From: Oreohelix idahoensis | Taxonomy: Eukaryota > Mollusca > Gastropoda > Stylommatophora > Oreohelicidae | NCBI GenBank assembly: GCA_024509875.1 | Contig: JAMPIV010013752.1 | Span: 124,001-188,000, forward strand | Direction of reading: 5' to 3' | Length of the DNA stretch: 64,000 nucleotides | Shown here: positions 23,480-34,800 of the stretch, one piece after another | Position numbering within the stretch: position 1 is the stretch's first letter | Layout of the letters: each line of letters opens with the position of its first letter | The notes under the pieces: model-generated | What the model was told of the DNA's origin: nothing | What the model saw: the letters and a program-made list of their open reading frames with translations, nothing else | Database searches by the model: none | Program-made: the position numbers and the translations under genes

Positions 23480-24940
23480 TGACAACAGAAAAAAATATTT
23501 AATGAAAACATATTTAATGAAAAATTTGAAAGAAACTGCAAGAAAATATTTAAAGAAATATATAAAAAAAGTATTTGACAGCTGCAATAAATATTGACAA
23601 CTAGAAAAAAAACATTTGAAGAAATATGTCACTACTAACGGAAACATGTGCATAAATTTTTGACAACTGTAAGAAATATTTGACAGGTGGAAAAAAAATT
23701 TTTGAAGAAATATCTGACAACTGGCAAAAACGTTTGCATAAATATTTGACAACTGGAAAAACGTTTGAAGAAATATTTGACAAGTGGAAAAACAAATTTG
23801 AAGAAATATCTGACTTCTGGCAAAACGTTTGCATAAATATTTGACAACTGGAAAAACGTTTGAAGAAATATTTGACAACTGGAAAAGCCTTTGAAGAAAC
23901 ATTTGACAAGTGGAAGAAACATTTGCATTAAATATCTGACAACTGTAAGAAATATTTGCCCACTGGAAAAACAGGTGAAGAAATATTTGACGAGTCGAAG
24001 AAACATTTGCATAAATATGTGACAACTGTAAGAAATATTTGACAAGTGTAAAAAAAAATTGAAGACAACGATAAGAAATATTTGCATAAATATGTGACAC
24101 ATGCAAGAAACGTTTGAAGAAATATTTGACAACTTGAAAAACGTTTGAAGAAATATTTGACAAGTGGAAGAAACATTTGCATAAATATTTGACAACTGGA
24201 AAAAAACATTTACATAAATATTTGACAAGTGGAAAAAAAATTTGAAGAAATATTTGACAAGTGGAAGAAACATTTGCTTAAATATTTAACAACTGAAAGA
24301 AATATATGAGAAGTCGACACAAATATTTGACAACTGTAAGAAATATCTGACAAGTGTTAAACAAATTTGAAGGAATATTTGACAACTGTAAGAAATATTT
24401 GCATAAATATATGCCACATGCAAGAAGCATTTGCATAAATATTTGACAACTGTAAGAAATATTTGACAAGTAGAAAACAATTTGAAGAAATATGTGACAC
24501 TTGCAAGAAACATTTGCATAGATATTTTACAACTTGAAAAAACGTTTGAAGAAATATTTGACAACCGGAAAAAAATTGAAGAAATATTTAACAGCTGTAA
24601 AAACGTTTGAAGAAATATTTGACAAATGGAAGAAATTTTTGACAGCTGCAAGAATTATTTCATTATAGTACTGACAACAGGAAACATATTTAATGAAAAA
24701 ATATTTATTGAAAAGTTTCAAAAACTGCAAGAAATGTTTAAAGAAATATTTAAATAATTATTTGACAGCTGATCTATTTACTTACAGGTTGGAACCTTTG
24801 AGCAGGACTGGGAAAATTTTTTTGATCATCTTTGCTGATTGGAAGAAAAGTTTTCACTAAAGTTTGACAATTGCTGGAAAAAAAAGTATAAAACCGTTTG
24901 ATAACTGGAACAAATACTTAGTTACATTTATTTAATGTAT
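23480..24940 (-). repeat. Inner inverted-repeat arm, right (short tandem subrepeats)
   Basis: Dozens of degenerate units such as ATTTGACAACTGGAAAAACG plus TTTGAAGAAAT (about 31 bp) alternating with ~20-bp ATTTGACAACTGTAAGAAAT units; the inverse of 21036-21990. The outer end (24780-24925) is the inverse of 17590-17777. Long minus-strand frames rich in Ser, Phe, Cys and Ile are by-products of a repeat that lacks stop codons. Confidence 0.88.
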
Positions 24941-25034
24941 CGCAAACCGTGTATTAATTTAACGGTTTTTTGTTTCACGGTCAGACTGATCACTTACCCG
25001 TAATAGAGACATTAATCCAGTCAATAAAAATCCG

Positions 25035-25405
25035 ATGCCAGAGTTGTTCGAAAAAACACGCGAAATTCCCGCGTACCTATCTAAAAAGGTTAAAGTTCCA
25101 GTAGTCGAAAAGTGGGAGTGTCAATGGCAAAGCTTGAAGAAAACCGATCGAGCAATCGATCGTTTTCTGAGCACGAAGTTCACCCGTGTAAAGCCGAGCT
25201 ACGGCAAATTTAGATATCCTCTAACGGAACAACAGATTCTAGCCTCTGTTATAGATGAGACGTGTTTTGGCATCATAGAATGCGATTTCCATGTCGCCGA
25301 TAACTTGAAAGACCATTTTTCTGAAATGTCGCCCATTTCCAAAATGTGGACGGCACGAGAGACGATATAGGAGATTTCGTGCGTGAGCACGCGCGTGAAC
25401 AAAAT
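25035..25405 (+). pseudogene. Family B DNA polymerase fragment (region upstream of the palm)
   Basis: A 111-codon frame includes VVEKWECQW and, near its end, FGIIECDFHVADNLKDHFSE. These blocks match the region before the palm in the same virus-like family B polymerases as the 23060 fragment (WEC.W ... FG...CD..VP..LK..F.EM.PI). The reading shifts by one base near 25340, after which a DDIGDF block and stop follow to about 25405. It is in the same orientation as the polymerase scrap at 25941-26015, so the two may be parts of one eroded gene. Confidence 0.6.
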
Positions 25406-25940
25406 TAAGTTTAATTCAAATGTACTAGCTTAGTAGTAGGCCTAGTCAGTTTTTAACTGTTGATATCTAAACATAATTTAAAATTTATATATTAAAAAAA
25501 TATTAATAACTTGTCTTGTGTTAATTCAGCATTACGCATAGATAGAGCATAAATACTAATTGTAAGTCATCGGTGATAGGTATAAAATAAAGATATAATA
25601 ATTAGACAATATATAATTAAAAAAAAAGAGTAAAGACAACTGGTGTACAACAACCTATTTGTAGCACAATAAGAGCAAATAAGTCCAAAGTAATTCTAAC
25701 CAGATTGCAGTCAGGGGCGGAAAAAGCTTGGAGCAAAACAACAGAAAAACACACTAAGCAAGGAACAGCAAAACAGACAGAAACTGAAAGGATCAAAAGC
25801 CCCTGTCTAAAGGACACCGAAATTAAGGACAAAATTAAAACCAGCAATGGCGAAATAAAAGTGAACTCTGCAGTAAATAAAGACAGGAATTCACACCAAA
25901 AAAAAAAAAAAAAAGCAATGAGAAAGACCTCTATACTAAT
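25406..25940. other. No recognisable gene
   Basis: A/T-rich stretch between polymerase fragments with an A-run at about 25900-25915; a Lys/Thr-rich open frame here has no recognisable domain. Confidence 0.45.
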
Positions 25941-26450
25941 GGACTTTTATAAAGTATGCGATCAATGGTTTCCTCGCGACGTTTTGCGCCGACGATCGGT
26001 CGAGTTTTATTGCTAGCGGTAAAAGCACGTGCGTGTTTGAACTTTATTAAAATGGATGAAATAGCCCTCGACAATGTTCCAGTTGCAGTCTGTACAAGGA
26101 CACTAAGGTGTGTCTAATTGACGCCATAATCTAGTGTGCCTGTGACATATATCTCTACGGAGCCTCGTTGTGCTCAATAAAACTGTCTACTTGGAATTTT
26201 CCAGCCTGGCCTTTGCCAGTATTTTTTATATTGGAGAATACGGCAGTGTGCGGGGTCACTTACATACCACTAGATGGACATTGGGGAAGTAGACTTATTA
26301 CTCATGATATAATATAAATAATAAATAAAACTTCTCCGTGGAACAGCACCCATATCAATATGTAATTACATTCACCCAACAAACGGAAATTCCCTGTCAT
26401 ATTGTTAAATCAAAAGACAGGTACACGCCGACAATATCCCAACTTCATAA
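25941..26450. repeat. Outer inverted-repeat arm, right, with polymerase scrap
   Basis: Inverse of 16465-16960. Its first ~75 bases, read on the plus strand, encode a FYKVCDQWFPRDV-type segment homologous to the left-arm copy but shifted out of frame soon after. It then passes through the shared noncoding part and ends in family R. Confidence 0.85.
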
Positions 26451-26707
26451 GAATAATATAATAAAAATTTATATATAAACACTTACTACGCTCTGGTTAT
26501 ACGCCTCTGTGCTTATACATGAGTCATCACCCATGCCAGTCAGCATCAATACACTCTCCATTAAAATCCCCACCGACCACTTAACGACAATAATTACCCT
26601 TTGCTCCCCAGTTTTATTCCTTTTATCCCGTCATATTTCCTTATATAAACCCAATCCTCCTCAAAAATAGGGGGTCGAAACCGCCCTACTAAATAAATAA
26701 ATAAAAA

Positions 26708-26715
<8 letters not shown>
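26450..26715 (-). repeat. Family R, reversed
   Basis: ATATATAAACACTTACTACG, GAGTCATCACCCATGCCAGTC and TTTATCCCGTCATATTTCCT are the inverse of blocks at 9020-9240. It ends in AAATAAATA leading into (TA)n, mirroring the arrangement at 9596. Confidence 0.75.

Positions 26716-26784
<69 letters not shown>
26716..26784. repeat. (TA)n microsatellite
   Basis: About 70 bases of TA, abutting the LTR of the minus-strand gypsy element. Confidence 0.97.
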
Positions 26785-26788
<4 letters not shown>

Positions 26789-26791
26789 AAG

Positions 26792-28227
26792 TGTTATGTT
26801 TTCTCAGTAACACTTTCAGTAGTATGTATTAATCACCGAACAGGTAATGATGTAATTCTTATCAGTTATGTTACTGGTAGCAAAGAGACGGCCACCAGTT
26901 GTGTTGCATGTTTATATTACTAGTTATGTTACTGCACTTTTGTTGTAACGTGGTTGTTGTTTGGGTACACACTGACAGCTGACGAACACTGTAGAAGTAA
27001 ACAGCAGTAAAGGACGACTTCTTGGTAGGACACAAGGTTTGTTGTTTTCACATACGCCCACACAGGGCTACTATAAATAGGTCATGAAGACATCATAGTA
27101 ACACATGATGAAGTCAGGAAGCGTTGAAGGACTGTTGACGTTTCAGATAATTTATTATGGACAACAGTGACATACGCTGACATCGGACGATTACACTGTC
27201 ATGTAAGCACATATAATCATGTAGATAGCATCAACTCATAGTATTCAATATCATGGAGACTTTGCATGTTAACCTTGGCTGCAACAAATAAGCCGCGCAA
27301 ATGGCGCGCTTCAAATGACTACTGTTCTTGGTTCCTTATGACCAAGCAGGTCATTTTGATCTAAGCTACAAAATCAGTCGCACGACTGGCGGGATACTTC
27401 AAAATATCTAAACTCAGTCTCTTCTATATAATAAATCTCCGCACTCGGAGTAAGCAACCTTAGCAATTAAGTTCTTGGCTCTACATGAGCCGTACAAGCA
27501 GCGAGGTTTTCAAAATGGCTAACATCAGTCTCTCCTATTCAATATATCTCCACATTCGGAAAAAACCACCTTAATAAAGTTCTTGACTTCTCGTGACCAG
27601 ACAGGTCATGTAGATCTAAGCTACAAAGGAATAAGCCGTACAAGCGGCAAGGTTTTCAAAAATGGCTAACATCAGTCTCCTCTACTCAGTACATCTCCGC
27701 ACTCAGAGAAAACCACCTTAATAATGTTCTTGACTACAAGATAAGATTCAAAGGTCTCTTTACCTGACAGCCGTCTAGAAATAAGACACAATACATTTTC
27801 ACATCCATGGCTATTCAGACACAAGCCAGAATTATCACAGGGGAAAACTTAAATATCTTTTAACACCTTAAAGGCTCCATTCCCCAAAAATATAGACAGA
27901 GACGAGCGCTGACTTCTTGTCAGCTTGGAGACTTCACATCGACTGCAGGAAGGAGAGTCTTCAATCCCCACGCAAGTTCATTGCGCATGCGTAAGCCCTA
28001 AGTAGAGCTAGCCACGGAACAATCCAGACCTTTCCACAACAACAGAGCAAGACCGCTCCATATATGGCCAGCTGCATGATCGATATCCTAATATAGACAT
28101 ACAGAATAATGGACATTGTCCTGACAAGGGAGATAACAGCTAAATCTCACCCTGAACTAAAAAATATACAATTAATGGTTTCCCTTTGACCACAGAATAA
28201 AAAGTACATATATTCCTATCTGTAACA
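26792..28227 (-). mobile_element. 3' LTR of decayed minus-strand gypsy element
   Basis: Read on the minus strand the LTR would start TGTTACAG at 28227, directly after the polypurine-type sequence GGTGCGGTAAAT (compare GGTGCGGTAATGTTACGC in the intact element). The other end is placed at TGTTATG (26792), next to (TA)n, giving ~1436 bp. The LTR has internal direct repeats: GGTTTTCAAAATGGCTAACA near 27508 and 27650, with a diverged version near 27387. Confidence 0.6.
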
Positions 28228-29425
28228 ATTTACCGCACCCCCCGGGAGAAAAAAATGATATCTTTTTTTTGAAAAAAATTACAGTGAGTGGAAAAAAAGG
28301 ATGGCGGAAGAATACACGTATCTACCTTCAAGTATACTCTAAATATAAAGTCAAAAACACAAAGGTATAAATAGTAGCGAGAAAAATAGTAGAGAATGAC
28401 GACGAGTAAACAAAGGCAAGATGAGATCTTCAAAGAATGAGAAAAGGAGAAGTGACAAGTATTATGACATGGTAATCAGATACAATAAACAATGCGTGAA
28501 TCAATGCTTTTCATAATAATATATAACCGTGTACATGACAGACCCTAATAAGCATACACACCAAAACAAAAATAAAGAGCATGATACTCTAGACAACCAG
28601 CCCACCGCGCATAAATGACGCGCAGCTAGAGGGCATCAACACATACATTGCCAGAACATAAGGCCATAATGACGCACAATGGAGCGTCGGGTGAGAACAG
28701 AAATTTTATAACAACTTTAGAGAAACTATGTTCTCACAATCGCACTATGAAGTGCTGTGAAAATTACATACATATGAATTTCATATATCCCAAAAAAATA
28801 CAATATAGCCATATTTCGCAATAATGAATTACAAAAAATTGAGGTGTCATTAAGATATTATCCCTTTAACATTAATATACAACAATATAGAGACACCTGT
28901 ATATATCCTCGAAAGGTTATGATTACATAGTAACATATATTTAACATAATATCATATGGCAATGTACAACAATGTTAATTAACAAGTAGGAATCCTCGAT
29001 GTAGTCAGCAGTTCCAAAGCATAGTGTACTGTAATGAGAGTCATAGACATCAATAGAAGCATCAAACGCTAAATGAAACGCAAGGACGTCACATCTTAAC
29101 ACAGCTGGCAAGCTGTCGACACTCTCCATATCAAAGCCTGATTTGCTTTGAGAAAATACAAATGATACACTCTGTTTGATAACCGTAGGATTTTAAATAC
29201 ATAACATTCAATCCAACATTTGTATCTATAAAATGTGGCTATGTAAACTTTTGGCCCATGTATGGATATAATCAAACCTTCCTCTGTTACAGAGAAAGTT
29301 GAACAGACTATTCTAGAGTCTTAACTTAACAGGATCATAGACATGTACCACTCGAGTGTTAATCTATAACCACAGGTATCTAGTTAACCCCGAAATTTAT
29401 AAAGAGAGTCACGTAGAATTATGTG
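28228..29425 (-). other. 3' untranslated interior of minus-strand gypsy element
   Basis: Lies between the RNase H remnant and the LTR. It begins on the LTR side with the purine-rich TTCTCCCGGGGGGTGCGGTA (minus strand), the likely polypurine tract. Longer than the matching 764 bases of the intact copy, so it may hold an insertion I cannot delimit. Confidence 0.5.
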
Positions 29426-29429
29426 GGCA

Positions 29430-30975
29430 TCGAGACAGTATATCTGGCATTACATTATCCGACCAATGGATAGCTCGTACCGAGAGGTGACAAGGTTGAA
29501 GAGCAATAGCATATCTAGTGGATCTTGAGCTCTTTAAATCCTTACTTTGTATAGCTGTTAGAGCCTTTTGGTCAGTTTCTACAATAAAATGCGCACCAAG
29601 AAGGAATCTCTGAAGTTTAAGAATCTCTCAGACCATAGCTAATAACTCTCGGTCTAGTACAGAGTAATTCCTTTCTGCCGCATTTAGTTTCCTAGAGACA
29701 TACATCACCGAAAGCCGAGTTTCAGAATATTCTTGCATCAATGCGGCTCCGATTCCTATGGATGATGCATCACTGCGAAGAACAAAAGTCTTATCTGCAG
29801 TGGGTAGTCTTACGATAGGGGGAGAAGAAAACAGACCCTTAATCATATCTAGTGAGGATTGTCATTCTTGGGACCAGCGTACCATATTAGGTGACCCGTT
29901 TTTCAATAGTGTAGAGAGAGGTGCTGTAATAGATGATGGATTAGGGATGAACCTACCAGAGAATTGTATTAAGCCTAATAGGCTACGGAATTGCTTCTTT
30001 GTTTTGGGAGTAGTAATATGGAGAATTGTAGTAATGTTGTTGTCCTCCGTCCGCAGGAGACCATGACCAACACGATGACCAAAAAAAGAAATCTTGCTAA
30101 AGCCAACAAAGGCTTTTGACGGTTTGGCCGTCAAATTATGCGAGCGTAGAATAGACAATAGGTCAACAAGACCTCGATAGTGATCTTCCCAGGAATCACT
30201 AAAGAGACAAATATCGTCCAAGTACGCAATGACATCAGGACGATGAGAAAGGATACGACGCATCATGCGTACGAAAGTAGCTGGGGCATTCATAAGGCCG
30301 AAAGGCATGAAGTTCCACTGGAACAGCCCCGTAGGTGTTGAGAAAGCATTAAGAGGTTTGGCACGTTCAGTGAGGGGAACTGGCCAATAACCTTTGGACA
30401 AGTCGAGTTTGGTAAAGAACCTAGAATTAGAAAGCTTAACGAGTAGATCCACTAATAAGGGCATAGGTTCAGCATCGAATTTCGTTACCTGGTTTAACTT
30501 ACGATAATCGACGCAAAGACGTATGTTATTGTCTTTTTTACGGACAATAACCATAGACGAAGAATATGTCGAAGTGGATGGTTCAATTATTTTCATCTGC
30601 ATCATTTCATCTAATTCTTTTTCGACCTGTTTTTGGAAGTGTAAAGGAATAGGATAAGGTCGGACTCTGATAGGATTATGATCAGTGAGTATTATGTCAC
30701 GTTTAACAATTGATGTTTGTCCAGGAATGTCAGTGAGAACATCCTGAAAAGTCTGTAAAAGAGAAGAAACTTGTTGTTGTTCCTCAGCAGACAACTCTGA
30801 AGAAACGGTCACATTTTCCCATGATTCTGTAGAATGCAGTGGGATTACGGAGACAGGAAGATTTACGTCTGATAAAGTAGATTCCTCTTCTTGTATGACT
30901 GACAGAGATGTGTAATGACCATGCGGGACTAGCGAATCGTCCGTCGCTTCATAAATAGGTTGTAGGTAATTTGGT
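29430..30975 (-). pseudogene. Reverse transcriptase and RNase H of decayed gypsy element
   Basis: From high to low coordinate: LNQVTKFDAEPMP, FTKLDLSKGYWPVPL, FMPFGLMNAPATF, AYLDDICLF (catalytic YLDD), FFGHRVGHGLL (RT to 29862), then RNase H beginning LRSDASSIGIGAALMQ with LDRELLAMV. A stop follows AMV near 29628. The frame also shifts near 29850. Very similar to residues ~1180-1625 of the intact polyprotein at 42722-47620. The RT frame is interrupted on its upstream side by the solo LTR at 30976. Confidence 0.9.
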
Positions 30976-32363
30976 TGTTAAGCGCTGTTTTGTGGGTAAG
31001 GTCGTGTCGTGCCTGGACAGTGTAATGTTGTCGTGTATTTGGGTCACCAAATATTGAGGCGCTGACAGGGTGTAACAAAACAGACACTCAAACAATGTAC
31101 ATCCAATAGGATGTGGTTGAGAATGTAGGTGTGTATGTAGATATCAGCAGATCGTGGACACAAAGTCGTATAGGCTCTTATGTAGTTGCACACCAATCTC
31201 ACTCCACCTCAAGTAGAAGTCATAAATGTAGTTAGTACTGATGACTTTTCTTCAAACGTTTATTACAGGACATACACTGATAGATGACACAGCCAATTGA
31301 ACAAGGATCATGGACATTTCATGTGTGGTAATGATTATTATCATCTAGCATCATAACTCTTAGATAGCTCATGTATAAGATGCTAGTAGAGCTGGCTTGA
31401 CAATCTACGTTCTTTCATACTGTAGCTCAGGGCCCCTGACTAAACGCGTCAGGCCGTCCTTTAACAAATATACCGCACGATAAGGGCGGTTCCAGTTGCT
31501 TAATAACAAAGTCAATGAACTTGTTTAATGGGAAGTCAAAGACTCCATCTGGCATCACACGTCAGGTTCTTCTTCTAGTGAAGACTATCGGCCGTAACAA
31601 CAGAATCAGGCCGCATGTAGCGGGCTTCGATAATCAGGTAACCTTCGTTTGTTTATATCTTTCTGTGTACATATATTTCTGCCAATCATACCGCCTGCAT
31701 TGCGGATTACTTAAAGTTAATTCTCTGGGCTTTTATACATCCAAAAGGACATCTTAGTCTTGGTTTCTTCAACATGCACCCATACTGGAGTACATTATAA
31801 TATATCACTGTGAGCTTCGCTCACTATGTCGCCGTAAAGCAATGAAAGTACCTTTGTGATCTAAGCGAACGAAAGATCAAGAAATGTATCTGTGTTACCT
31901 TTTATAGAATCCTCAAAACATAAGGAATCACAACACTGCCGTTCCTGGCATAAATAATCACTTAGGGAAGGAAGAATGACAAATCAGTCATTCACAGAAC
32001 TTCCAAATCCCCATCAAAACTTGGCAGAGAGAATCTACGGACCGGCACGTCCGCTCTAGAAGCCCAAGGTACACTGCTAACCCGAAATTCTCTCGGTCAT
32101 TGCGCCAAAAACTTGCGCATGTGCCGACTTCACCGACCTGAGTGAAACTTACATAGACCAGGGCGTTTCCGCCAAACGAGAGGCAAAGAGCTCCGTATAT
32201 GGTCATATGAATAGAGACTTAAGACCTGACAACTATTTAAGACAATCAACATCTATCCATAAAACAAGGATCAACTTGTCACAAACTTAAATAAACAGTT
32301 CTCTTTGTTAGATCATCAAAAAATATTATACGAGTTGATGTCTTCAAAATTCAGACAGCAACA
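30976..32363. mobile_element. Solo LTR inserted in the decayed gypsy element
   Basis: A 1388-bp block beginning TGTTAAGCGC and ending GCAACA interrupts pol between the integrase C-terminal region (ends at ~32370) and the pre-RT linker (resumes at ~30975). The flanks carry TTGGT and GTGGT, four of five bases alike, consistent with a 4-5-bp target duplication. TG...CA ends, length and lack of coding sequence indicate a solo LTR. It shares (T/C)GTGAGCTTC(G/A)CTCACTAT with the LTR remnant at 1436. No internal domain exists, so it probably arose by LTR-LTR recombination. Confidence 0.75.
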
Positions 32364-34800
32364 GTGGTCGTTCATGAAATTCTGTTAGCATGTTTATATG
32401 ATAAGTTTTATGTTTTCTGTCCACATCGACGACATAGTCGACATCAGAAATTTTAGAGATGATAGTGTAAGGACCTTTCCATGTAATAAGAAGTCTATTT
32501 TCTCTACAAGGCAGTAGTACAAGTACCTTGTCACCAGGAAAGAGTTGACGTAGACATCTTTTTTATTTATTTATGAAGTTTCTTGCCTTCTGCTTAGCAG
32601 ACTCGGATGCAGGGGTAGCTAATCTACATGCTTCAATAATTTTGTGCCTTAAAGCAATTACATATTCGTAAGAGGATTTAGTGTCTTCGCTGATATTCTC
32701 AGCAGTTATTAGGTCGTGCAGCAATGACATGGGACCGCGCGGTTGCGCACCAAAGACAAGTTGAAATATAGAAAACCATGTATGCTCGTTAGGGACCTCT
32801 CTATATGCAAAAAGAGCAGCTGGTAAGACCCTGTCCCAATCCTGAGGATGATCCTCAGTTATCTTTCTTAGTAAACTCTTGAGCGTTCTACTGAAACGTT
32901 CAACTAAACCGTTTGACATCGGATAATAAATACTGCTTAAAGACCTTTCAATCCTGAGTGTAGACATCACCTGAGACATAGTGTCTGATATTAATTGTGT
33001 GCCATGATCTGATAAGATTTCATTGAGAAATCCTAAGCGTGAGAATACTAGCCAAACAGTGTCTGCAATATCGGTAGTAGAAATGCTCTTGAGAGGTATA
33101 GCCTCTGGCCAACGAGTACACATGTCAACGCATGTTAAGATAAATTGGTGTCCTCTGGCCGACTTGATTTTAAAAGGACCAATAATATCTATCGCCATCT
33201 TTTGAAAGGGATGGATAGGAATGTCCGCAGCCTGGATAGGTGCTGCATGGCGTGGACCGCGTGACTTAACCTCTTGGCATACCTTGCAGAAGCGACAATA
33301 CATACGTATATCTTTATTTACTTGTGGCCAAAAGAATGAGGCAAGAACCCTCGATTTGGTACGGGAAAATCCCATGTGTCCTACACATTAAGAGTCGTGA
33401 GCCTGTTGTAGAATTCGAACTCTCGTACTCTTAGGTACGAGAATTTACGAATGAGTAGACGCAGTAGAATATTGCACCATGCGGACTAGTACTCCATTCT
33501 TTTTAGAAATCCAAGATTTACGATTTGTGTTATGGTTTGGATTATCATTTTTAACTTGTAGAAAGAATTTTTCCAGAGAAGTGTCATCTTGTTGGAGTTT
33601 TATAAAAGACTCTTGGGAAATCACTGAGTGATCATCATGGTTATGCACTTCTTCGGTTTCGGTAGATGGAGTCTGAAACATATTTTTAGCTTGAACTCTT
33701 GTAGTGACTGCATAAGCAGCCTGGATGTTTTATTCTTCCCAGATAGTAATCTGCTCCGGGTACACTCTCTAACTCCGTGTATACGTCCGACGATAAGGTC
33801 CGCAATAGGATTCGGGAGCAAACACGCGTGAACATCTCCCTTGAAAAACGGAGTAGTTATGTGTATGATAGCAGTCGAATACTTTTCAAAGGACCCACCG
33901 AATGTCACACATTTTACCACTTTTCCAGTGGCACAGGAAGGATTTATGAGAGATTGTCTAACCCCAATAGTAGTGCATCCAGAATCATAGAGAACTGAGA
34001 CTGGATTATTGTTCACTAAACCTTTATGTAGAATAAGAGACCCTCTTCCGTCATGCGCAGCTGCGGCAGGAAGAGCGGGTAGAGGATGACCACAACTCAA
34101 AGTAGATATAGTTGTAGGTTCAAATAAAGTTGTGCATTGTGGGCACTTAGATGCTCTTTCGAAATCAAAAGCATAGCAAGCATTAGCATTAGAGGTACTA
34201 TTACCATTGTCACCTTGATTATTGTTACATTGGGACTCTTGTTGAGCAGAGTAAGCATGGTGACATGATCTATTATTATGTTGCGCTTTACCGCGAGTAT
34301 TATTTCTCTTGCAATCATTGTTATTTTGGTCTATTGAAACTATTGTTCTGATTTGAACCACAGTTTAACTTGTTGTGATTGTCATTTTCACATTGATCAG
34401 AATATCTCTTAGATGGGTTTTGTTGTCTACCTGAAAAGTTATTATAGTTTCGATTACCTCTATTGTAGTAACCTCTTCTAAAGTTCCTATAATTATTAGG
34501 ACCAAAATATTGAGGACTATTAGATTGCCTCCAATTCCTTGAAGAAGAATCATTCTGTGCTGGACCCCATTGGTTCTGTCCAAAATCACGATTACTCCTC
34601 CTATCAAAATTGTGTTGAGCACCTTGATATTGACGACGAAAATTAGGACCATATGGTGCTGCTGACGCCACAGGTAAACCTTCTTTCACTTTAGAATTAC
34701 TAACAGTTACCTCTGGGTGTGCAGTGACATACCGGCAACAATATTGTTCCATATCTTTTAAGTTCGTAGGCTTACGCTCATGTCAGAATGCAAGAAAAGA
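32364..34800 (-). pseudogene. Gag C-terminal part, protease and integrase of decayed gypsy element
   Basis: From high to low coordinate: gag fragment with VTAHPEVTVSNSKVKEGL and an Asn/Arg/Gly-rich tail (34752-34321); CPQCTTLFEPTTISTLSCGH; protease VSVLYDSGCTTIGVRQS; integrase zinc region; integrase core with MAIDIIGPF, LSDHGTQL and NGLVERF (D, D, E all kept); then the start of the GPY-type C-terminal region, cut by the solo LTR. Frameshifts near 34320 and 33640 and a stop replacing a codon near 33390 disable it. Order gag-protease-integrase-RT-RNase H is the same as in the intact element. It is truncated at 34800 against a Tc1-like transposon. Confidence 0.9.

Noticed and set aside
23432..24651. 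Minus-strand frames of 60-240 codons rich in Ser/Phe/Ile/Cys
   Set aside because: All are periodic readings of the inner-arm subrepeat, open in several frames at once.
16465..26450. Complete Polinton/Maverick element
   Set aside because: Only polymerase B fragments and inverted repeats are visible; no integrase, ATPase, protease or capsid gene was found.
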